Below, one piece after another: positions 41,281 to 47,095 of a stretch of 47,095 bases of DNA. Position numbers and translations under genes: made by a program. Within the stretch, counting starts at the first letter, position 1. Every line of letters begins with the position of its first letter. The DNA is from an uncultured Prevotella sp. (GTDB lineage Bacteria > Bacteroidota > Bacteroidia > Bacteroidales > Bacteroidaceae), in assembly GCA_900546575.1 (NCBI GenBank), contig URDM01000013.1, positions 1 to 47,095 on the forward strand, written 5' to 3'. Below the pieces are notes generated by a model. That model saw nothing but the letters and a program-made list of their open reading frames with translations, ran no database searches and was not told the DNA's origin.

Positions 41281-41290
41281 ATAGATTTTG

Positions 41291-41677
41291 TTAAGTTTTC
41301 TGTTTTGTTTCTTTCTTTACAACCGCACCGGCAATCATTCCCTTGTATGTCTTCAACAGTTGCTTGGGCACTTGCAGACTAATTGTAGCACCCATTCCGT
41401 CGGAAAGCGTAAGCCGCTGTGTCAAAAGGTTAATTCCATATAGAAACATCTGATTGACTATCAGGCTTCTGCCTAATCGTACAAATGGGCAAACACCACC
41501 CTGACGCCATGAGTCGGAGAGCATAGCCTCTACTTTTGAGATGCCAAGCGAGAGTGTAGTCTGAAGTCCTCCAATGTACTTTATCTTGGTACAATTGCCG
41601 TCTGCCATAATGTAGGCAATGTTGTCTACAAACAGCATGACAAGCTCGTCACGATTATTGATGCAAATCTTTCGCAT
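41291..41677 (-). CDS. Stand-alone LytTR DNA-binding regulator
   Basis: A 128-residue protein that is essentially one LytTR domain: DNIAYIMADGNCTKIKYIGG opens the fold and PFVRLGRSLIVNQMFLYGIN is the typical core. The C-terminus is Lys-rich. There is no receiver, membrane or other sensor domain. It is the first gene of the long minus-strand run, behind a full-consensus promoter, and so is a likely regulator of the cluster. How it senses a signal is unclear; phosphorylation by the cluster kinase is one possibility. Confidence 0.88.
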   Translation of the reverse strand: MRKICINNRDELVMLFVDNIAYIMADGNCTKIKYIGGLQTTLSLGISKVEAMLSDSWRQGGVCPFVRLGRSLIVNQMFLYGINLLTQRLTLSDGMGATISLQVPKQLLKTYKGMIAGAVVKKETKQKT

Positions 41678-41699
41678 ACATTATATATTATTAGCTGTA

Positions 41700-41731
41700 C
41701 AAAAGTATAAAAAAAATAATAAATGCACAAA
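41700..41731 (-). promoter_or_regulatory. Consensus promoter of the LytTR-FHA-caspase-kinase operon
   Basis: On the minus strand, TTTG (41731-41728), a 20-nt spacer, and TACTTTTG (41707-41700). The leader to the LytTR start is only ~15 nt after the inferred start site. Confidence 0.8.
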
Positions 41732-41821
41732 TTTAGAACTTTTATATATAGCATTAAATCTATTTTGATTTTAAATCTGTAATTTTGCGTTACTATAATT
41801 AACGGATTAAGCATAACATAT

Positions 41822-42331
41822 ATGAATATACTTGAATTATCACAGACACGCTTCTCGGTTCGTAAATATACCGACGAGCCTGTAAGCAGCGACGACCTCA
41901 ACTACATATTGGAGTGCGTACGTATGGCTCCATCGGCTGTAAACAGACAGCCGTGGAAGTTTGTCGTTGTGCGCAGCCAGGAGGCAAGAGAAAGTCTTTG
42001 GCGCGCTTACGATCGTGAATGGTTTCGCACCGCACCGCTCTACATCGTATGCATGAAGAACAACAATGAGTGCTGGACACGACGCTACGACGACAAGAAG
42101 CATGGCGACGTTGATGTGGCTATTGCTACTGAGCATCTATGTCTTGCCGCTACTGAGCGCGGACTGGGCACTTGCTGGGTGTGCAACTACGACACCAACG
42201 TAATGAGCGAACTGATCCCGTCGGACGAATACGAAACGGTTGCCATCATACCAATCGGACATATAGCCGAAGACTGCCCACGTGCTGAAAAGAAACGTAA
42301 GGCAATGGATGAGATTGTAGAAGAAATATAA
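41822..42331 (+). CDS. Nitroreductase-family FMN oxidoreductase
   Basis: A 169-residue flavoenzyme, probably a homodimer using FMN and NAD(P)H. The FMN-contact start ELSQTRFSVRKYTDEPVSSD is followed by CVRMAPSAVNRQPWKFVVV, then the family region AIATEHLCLAATERGLGTCW. The end (VAIIPIGHIAEDCPR) is short. At 169 residues it belongs to the shorter group of nitroreductases. It is divergent from the LytTR gene and probably leads a small operon with the thioredoxin-like gene 17 nt downstream. A -7-like TAATTTTG lies at 41780-41787 without a well-placed -33. The substrate is unknown. Confidence 0.9.
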   Translation: MNILELSQTRFSVRKYTDEPVSSDDLNYILECVRMAPSAVNRQPWKFVVVRSQEARESLWRAYDREWFRTAPLYIVCMKNNNECWTRRYDDKKHGDVDVAIATEHLCLAATERGLGTCWVCNYDTNVMSELIPSDEYETVAIIPIGHIAEDCPRAEKKRKAMDEIVEEI

Positions 42332-42348
42332 ACAAAAAAGAAAGACTG

Positions 42349-42855
42349 ATGAAAAGAATATTAACAGCAGCACTCATGCTAATGGCGGTGCTTACCATCA
42401 ATGCCCAAACAGCATTGAAGAAGGTGTACGACGAAAACATCGACCCGATGGAACAGATTGACAAGGCTCTTGTCAAGGCTAAGGCCGAAGGCAAGTATGT
42501 AGTATGCCAGGTAGGTGGCAACTGGTGTCCGTGGTGTCTGCGATTTGCCGACTTTGCAGAGAAAGACCAGGCTGTCAACAAGGTAATTAACGACAACTTC
42601 GTCTACTTGCACGTCAACTACAATCCGCGCAAGGCTGGTGGCGAAGAGGCTGCAAAGAGAGACGCCCGTCTGATGCAGCGTCTTGACAATCCGGCACGTT
42701 TCGGTTTCCCCGTATTCGTTGTGCTTGATGCCAATGGCAAGGTGCTGCACACACAAGACTCAAGTTTTCTTGAAGAAGAAAAGAGCTACAGCGAAAAGAA
42801 GGTGCTGCGGTTCTTCAACAACTGGACTCCGGCAGCTGTAGAAAACAAGAAATAA
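42349..42855 (+). CDS. Exported thioredoxin-like protein
   Basis: A 168-residue thioredoxin-fold protein with a signal peptide (MKRILTAALMLMAVLTINAQ). The redox motif is CPWC at residues 60-63 (GGNWCPWCLRFADFAEKD), followed by VYLHVNYNPRKAGGEEAAKR and the cis-Pro region FGFPVFVVLD. The WCxWC-type context resembles thioredoxin_7/DUF255-like proteins that act on oxidised periplasmic thiols. It lies 17 nt after the nitroreductase gene. Confidence 0.88.
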   Translation: MKRILTAALMLMAVLTINAQTALKKVYDENIDPMEQIDKALVKAKAEGKYVVCQVGGNWCPWCLRFADFAEKDQAVNKVINDNFVYLHVNYNPRKAGGEEAAKRDARLMQRLDNPARFGFPVFVVLDANGKVLHTQDSSFLEEEKSYSEKKVLRFFNNWTPAAVENKK

Positions 42856-42907
42856 ACAGTAGAGAACAAATAATAAAAGGAAAATAACAACAAAACGCTA
42901 AAGAAGT

Positions 42908-43363
42908 ATGAGAAGAAAACTAATTTACGTTGCAGTAATGGCTGCAGCTATCATGGTTTCTTGCAATGGCAAGAAGACCGCACAGAACGAAGCAAACAGC
43001 GATTCAACAAGCGTAGCTGACACAACCGTAGCCAGCGAGAATGTTGACCTGGCTACTGTTGCCGGCACTTACGAAGGCACACTGCCCGCTGCCGATTGCC
43101 CGGGCATTAAGACCGTACTCACTATCAATGCCGACAGCACATACGAGCTGAAACAGGACTACATCGACCGTAAGGACGGACACGACGAGGCAAGTGGCGT
43201 GCTGCAGGTTCTCGACGGCAATGTCCTGATGCTGGTACGTCCGTCAAGCGGCGAACACACATTCTATAAGGTTAAGGACAGCAAGAGTGTCGTTATGACC
43301 GACTCGCTTGGCAATGAGGCAGAAGGCGAAATGGCAAAGCTGTACGTGCTGACCAAAAAGTAA
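42908..43363 (+). CDS. NlpE-like lipoprotein
   Basis: A 151-residue lipoprotein: signal with lipobox MVSC (lipidated Cys at residue 19), a Ser/Thr/Asp/Val linker (SDSTSVADTTVASENVD), then an NlpE N-terminal-like beta domain. That domain shows VAGTYEGTLPAADCPGIKTV, LTINADSTYELKQDYIDRKD and MTDSLGNEAEGEMAKLYVL. In E. coli NlpE senses lipoprotein-trafficking and copper stress; the C-terminal domain of NlpE is absent here, as is usual in Bacteroidota. It lies 52 nt after the thioredoxin-like gene and ahead of a strong terminator. Confidence 0.85.
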   Translation: MRRKLIYVAVMAAAIMVSCNGKKTAQNEANSDSTSVADTTVASENVDLATVAGTYEGTLPAADCPGIKTVLTINADSTYELKQDYIDRKDGHDEASGVLQVLDGNVLMLVRPSSGEHTFYKVKDSKSVVMTDSLGNEAEGEMAKLYVLTKK

Positions 43364-43394
43364 GAGAAACCTTTCTGAAGATATAAACATAATA

Positions 43395-43432
43395 ACGGGA
43401 ACAACAGACAATCAAATGTCTGCTGTTCCCGT
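43395..43432. terminator. Bidirectional terminator between convergent genes
   Basis: acgggaacaacagaca (43395-43410) pairs with tgtctgctgttcccgt (43417-43432) with one mismatch and a 6-nt loop, between the NlpE-like gene and the barrel protein gene. T tracts are modest on both sides. Confidence 0.75.
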
Positions 43433-43449
43433 GTTTCGTATACAGTCAT

Positions 43450-46260
43450 TTATTTTTTCTTCTTAGCCTTGGCATCAAATGTGTATGTAAACCTAAGGTT
43501 TGCATAGTGGTGTATGTAGTTTGCCGAAGATTCACTGCGCTGATATGCCGAGTAGTCGCTTTCGTACCAGATGTCCTTATTGAAGATGTCATCAACATAT
43601 AGCGACAGCCTGCACTTGTTCTTGCAGAAACCATAGCTGATGCTTGCTTGCGACACAAGTTTGTGTCCGTTCATTGCTGAAGTGGCATAGCCCGAACGAT
43701 AATCGTCAGACAATCGTATATACAGTTCGAACGGCGAGAGATGGAGCGTAGCTTCTATTCCAGCGCTGTTATATAGCGGACTGGTGTTGTACGAAGTGTC
43801 TTCGTAACGATAGCGGTTCCACTGCAAACGATTGAACAGCGTCAGCTGAACCTTCTCTGCCTCATACGAAAACTCTATGTTCTCGTCAATGCCAAGGCGC
43901 TTCTGCATGTTGAGGTCGGGAATGGCATTGGGGTCGACATTGTCAACAATCGTAAGGAATCCGTACGACTTCGACGTGAGCAACGCAAACTTGTTCATCA
44001 GTCGGAAGTAAACGCCCATGCCCTGGTCGTAGTTGAATCCGAACTTCCACATGTCGCCACCCTTCACGTTCATCGGCTTCGACTCATACACACCCGTAGA
44101 TGAGTTGTAGCGATAGAGTGTGGCAACGGGATTGATGTCCTTGATGTACGATGCACTCAGTCCCATCACTATCTGCTTGCGCAGCCACATGCGGTGATAG
44201 TTGTACGTAGTGGTGTGTCTGTGCGAATTGCGCAGCAATGGGTTACCTGTAGATATTGCGAGCGGATCGATGGTGTTGCGGTAGCCGAGAGTGCTGATGA
44301 GGTCGGGCACAGTGGTGGTGTAGGCAAACGAGAGATCCATATTGCGCATACGGCTCATCTTCCACTTCAAGAATATCGACGGCTCGTAGGTCTGGCTCGT
44401 ACGCACGGCTGTAGTGTCGAGCGGTCCGTAGCGGTAGTCGGTATTCTCACGATAGACGTTCCAGCTGAACTTAGGCATAATCATCAGGGCCTTCACCGGT
44501 GTGATGGTCGACTTCAACGTCAGTTGGTTGGTCCACTTGTGCATAAGATAGCTCATAGCATTTGTAGGGTCGAGCGTTGTAGGTGTGCCGCCTACTACGT
44601 TCTGCTCGTTGTTGTCGGTGAAGAAATCGCGTGTGGTGCGTGTGCGTGAATAGGTCACGTTGTCGAGAATGTTGACATACACATTCTTGCCAAGCCAATA
44701 GTCGAACGATGCACCAAGACGTGTACTAAGATTATGATTACTGCGGTCGTAATACTGCCATACTGTCTCGCTTCGCTTTTCGCGCAGATACTCCAGATTG
44801 CGGTTGATGTGTGTGTCCTCATTGGCTCCATTGATGTTGGTGTAGCCTTGCAGAGAGAACGAGCCTTTCTTGCCGAGGAAGTGCTTCCACGTATAATCGA
44901 TGTTAATGCCACGTGTCTGCTGTTCGGAAGACTGATAGTTGCGGTTGCGCGTGATGAGCCGTTCGTAGAGTGCGTCGCCAGGCTTGGCAGCAAGAGCAGC
45001 ACTGAGCGAATGATATTCAAACTGGTTTGGCTCATAGCCATACGAGGCACCCTTGTTCTCATCGGTGTTTCTGATTTTTTCGTATGTAGCCTTCACGTTC
45101 ATTTCTATAGTGTTCAGCGAGTCGGTGTAGGCAAAGAGACGTGTCTGCATCTGTGGGGTTATCTTATGTTTGTAGCGATAGCTTTCTGACACGGCAAACG
45201 TGCGTTCCTGGTTGGGGAAGAAGGTCTCTGTAGACTTTCCTATTGTGTTCCAACCGTCACTGTGTCCCATATTTGCACTAATGTCAAAACTGTTGTTGTC
45301 GAATTTGTCAGCACCCTTAGTCTGCCAGTTGTGCTGATAATTGTACGATCCGTATTGGCTCTTGCCGTCGCCGTCGATATTAGCGTTCATTGAAGAGTTC
45401 ATGGTTCTGTCAATATAGCGGTTGGCATTGTTTGCCTGTGCATAAACCATCTGCGGATCGTGGTCGCTCAGCTTGCTGGCGGTGACATCAAACATGTAGC
45501 GCTTCTTTGTCTGATATTGCGCCTCAACATTGCCATACCACTTGTCAAGAAAACCAGGCTTCACCTGAATGTCGAGCACATGGTCTTCATCGCCTTCATC
45601 CTTGCCTGTATGTCGAGCCAGTTCCGACTTGCGGTCGTACAGCTTCAGCTTGCCTGCCACCTCAGCTGGCAACTGACCTATAATCTGGTCGCCACCAAAC
45701 AAGTTCTTGCCATTCATCATCAAGCGTATGGGTTTGTTGTTCCAGTAGAGTTTGCCGTCACGGTTCTCCACTCCTGGCAACTTTTTGATGAGTTCGTCGA
45801 GACGTGCCCCCTCCTTCAGCTTGAATGCTTCGGGATTGAACACAATAGTGTCGCCCGACATCGTGATGCGAGGCATCTTTGCCGTCACCTCCACATCCTT
45901 CAGCATAAGGGCAGTAGGCTGAAGCTTTATGATGCCAAGGTCGGTAGTGTCATTCACTTCTTTACCGTAAGCATAGTCCACCTTACGCGCATTCTTATAT
46001 CCAATCATGCTGAACGTGAACATGATGCGGCCCTCCCAACTTGCATTGAGAAAGAAGCAGCCAGTGCTGTCGGTCTCAGCCTGATTCTGCATCGACCATC
46101 CTGGCTGTGGATTAATCTCGCTTCGTATTGTCGCTCCAATAAGTATCTCGCCCGTCTCGGCATTAACTATCTTACCCTTGAACGTGTCGGCATGACAAAC
46201 TGTCGACTGCACAAGGCTGAGCAATAACACAACAAAAAGTTTCTTCAATACGTTTTCCAT
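43450..46260 (-). CDS. Outer-membrane beta-barrel protein, TonB-dependent-receptor class
   Basis: A 936-residue outer-membrane protein with a signal peptide (about residues 1-24). A carboxypeptidase-regulatory-like domain (about 25-115: GKIVNAETGEILIGATIRSE) and a plug-like region (about 120-210: DTIVFNPEAFKLKEG; LDELIKKLPGVENRDGKLYW) follow. A long barrel with many aromatic-rich strands fills the rest. It belongs to the outer-membrane beta-barrel family that in Bacteroidota lacks a SusD partner. The C-terminus ends in a Lys run (KAKKKK) instead of the usual aromatic residue. The substrate is unknown. It is 88 nt downstream of the TlpA-like gene. Confidence 0.88.
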   Translation of the reverse strand: MENVLKKLFVVLLLSLVQSTVCHADTFKGKIVNAETGEILIGATIRSEINPQPGWSMQNQAETDSTGCFFLNASWEGRIMFTFSMIGYKNARKVDYAYGKEVNDTTDLGIIKLQPTALMLKDVEVTAKMPRITMSGDTIVFNPEAFKLKEGARLDELIKKLPGVENRDGKLYWNNKPIRLMMNGKNLFGGDQIIGQLPAEVAGKLKLYDRKSELARHTGKDEGDEDHVLDIQVKPGFLDKWYGNVEAQYQTKKRYMFDVTASKLSDHDPQMVYAQANNANRYIDRTMNSSMNANIDGDGKSQYGSYNYQHNWQTKGADKFDNNSFDISANMGHSDGWNTIGKSTETFFPNQERTFAVSESYRYKHKITPQMQTRLFAYTDSLNTIEMNVKATYEKIRNTDENKGASYGYEPNQFEYHSLSAALAAKPGDALYERLITRNRNYQSSEQQTRGINIDYTWKHFLGKKGSFSLQGYTNINGANEDTHINRNLEYLREKRSETVWQYYDRSNHNLSTRLGASFDYWLGKNVYVNILDNVTYSRTRTTRDFFTDNNEQNVVGGTPTTLDPTNAMSYLMHKWTNQLTLKSTITPVKALMIMPKFSWNVYRENTDYRYGPLDTTAVRTSQTYEPSIFLKWKMSRMRNMDLSFAYTTTVPDLISTLGYRNTIDPLAISTGNPLLRNSHRHTTTYNYHRMWLRKQIVMGLSASYIKDINPVATLYRYNSSTGVYESKPMNVKGGDMWKFGFNYDQGMGVYFRLMNKFALLTSKSYGFLTIVDNVDPNAIPDLNMQKRLGIDENIEFSYEAEKVQLTLFNRLQWNRYRYEDTSYNTSPLYNSAGIEATLHLSPFELYIRLSDDYRSGYATSAMNGHKLVSQASISYGFCKNKCRLSLYVDDIFNKDIWYESDYSAYQRSESSANYIHHYANLRFTYTFDAKAKKKK

Positions 46261-46348
46261 ACGCTGATTATTTTAAATATGGTGCCAATTCTGACGTTTT
46301 GATTATATAACGTATTAAAGCATTATTTCTGAACAGTATTAACCTATT

Positions 46349-47095
46349 TTAACAACAGCCGACTAATTTTTCTATCAGTTGCAATATCTCACTGCTGGCA
46401 TTATTATTAGCGCCATGCTTGCAATATCTTACAATGCCATTCTTGTCTACAACAATAGTCAATGGATAGCCCTCATTGCCCACTCTTTTTGTGAAATACG
46501 TGTCATTGGCAATGTGCGTCCAATTAAAGCCTTCCTTCTCCGTGATTTGCTTCACCTTGTCGACATTCTCGAAATTGGCTGAAACGAACTGTACATCAGG
46601 ATATTTGTCTTTCCACGTCGATAGGATTGGCATCTCCCTACGGCACGGTCCGCAACCAGAATACCACACATTTACAACCGTAACATGACCTTTCAATCCA
46701 TCCTTAGTCCATGTCTTGCCGTCAATATCTTTCTCTGCGAAATCATCCGGCAGAGCCTTGCCAACTATAAACTTCTCTACATCAGTTGAACTGATAAGCC
46801 TTTTCATCTTTTCAAAGTTCTGCATTCCTTCCTCCAGTTGCTCACCATTCAGCACATTTTCAAAAGGAATCTCATACTTCTTTATCGACTGCGGCACCTT
46901 GAAGTCATCGCCTACCAAGAGATTGACAACCCTATTTCCGTCCTTATCGGCAAGTGCCATTATCGAACTGCTAATCTTAAAAGCCTCATCCATCGGCAAT
47001 TCCTTAGAGAAATAATGTCCTCCAATTCTATACATTGGAACAATCTTGTCCTGTGCTATAATCTTAGGCGTGACACACAACAACAAGCCCAACAT
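46349..47095 (-). CDS. TlpA-like thioredoxin-fold reductase, partial
   Basis: At least 248 residues, cut by the window edge. The visible end starts with a hydrophobic MLGLLLCVTPKIIAQ, which looks like the middle of a signal peptide, so the true start probably lies just beyond 47095. After an unidentified N-terminal part (about 20-110), the thioredoxin domain has VVNVWYSGCGPCRREMPIL with active-site CGPC, then VDKNGIVRYCKHG and the family's GYPLTIVV cis-Pro loop. It is a periplasmic TlpA/ResA-type thiol oxidoreductase. It may be in one operon with the barrel protein gene. Confidence 0.85.
   Translation of the reverse strand: MLGLLLCVTPKIIAQDKIVPMYRIGGHYFSKELPMDEAFKISSSIMALADKDGNRVVNLLVGDDFKVPQSIKKYEIPFENVLNGEQLEEGMQNFEKMKRLISSTDVEKFIVGKALPDDFAEKDIDGKTWTKDGLKGHVTVVNVWYSGCGPCRREMPILSTWKDKYPDVQFVSANFENVDKVKQITEKEGFNWTHIANDTYFTKRVGNEGYPLTIVVDKNGIVRYCKHGANNNASSEILQLIEKLVGCC

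Noticed and set aside
24291..41677. Type VI secretion locus controlled by kinase, FHA and PP2C
   Set aside because: No sheath, tube, spike, baseplate or membrane-complex genes are present in the window.

Overview
The window looks like a chromosome segment from a Bacteroidales bacterium, most likely Prevotellaceae (Prevotella/Segatella-like). Evidence: promoters of the Bacteroidota type (TTTG, about 19-20 nt, TAnnTTTG) recur; the cydAB operon is led by a DUF4492 gene; there are GldB-like and NlpE-like lipoproteins, an M6 protease with a T9SS-like tail, an OMP of the TonB-dependent-receptor class, and many genes without Shine-Dalgarno sequences. The genus is inferred from protein flavour, not from a marker gene.

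Region by region. 1-3,800 is an accessory zone: a broken RHS (polymorphic toxin) 3' end, a frameshifted small membrane protein, three small orphan genes that may be immunity proteins, a decayed DUF4391 gene and a Bro-N/DinD-like gene. 3,800-8,100 holds an SPFH protein convergent with the cytochrome bd oxidase operon (DUF4492-cydA-cydB). 8,100-8,650 has no protein gene, but holds a candidate structured RNA with a consensus promoter and a terminator, followed by an array of 22-bp hairpin repeats. 8,668-14,598 holds riboflavin synthase and a TolC/MacA/MacB-type efflux operon whose spacers contain GC-rich repeat elements. 14,710-21,579 is mostly housekeeping: a phosphoglycolate-phosphatase-like HAD protein, MltG, a GldB-like lipoprotein, a GT2 glycosyltransferase, MtaB, a tiny lipoprotein and an M15 peptidase. 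41,822-47,095 holds a nitroreductase, a thioredoxin-like protein, an NlpE-like lipoprotein, a large outer-membrane barrel protein and a partial TlpA-like protein.

The most striking region is a 20-kb run of genes all on the minus strand, 41,677 down to 21,644. It begins with a LytTR regulator behind a consensus promoter. Next come a membrane FHA/zinc-ribbon protein, an exported caspase-like (C14) protease, a zinc-ribbon/FHA protein, a transmembrane Ser/Thr kinase with a MORN-like tail, five paralogous exported proteins (four with Sel1 repeats) that share one N-terminal module, and a PP2C phosphatase. A second promoter then starts an acidic Pro/Glu-rich protein, another Sel1 protein, three exported proteins of uncertain function and an M6 metalloprotease. 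Kinase, phosphatase and two phosphothreonine-reading domains beside a caspase-like protease and an expanding Sel1 family suggest an envelope-spanning phospho-signalling system with proteolytic output. I do not recognise it as a described system. That reading is an inference from gene content and order.
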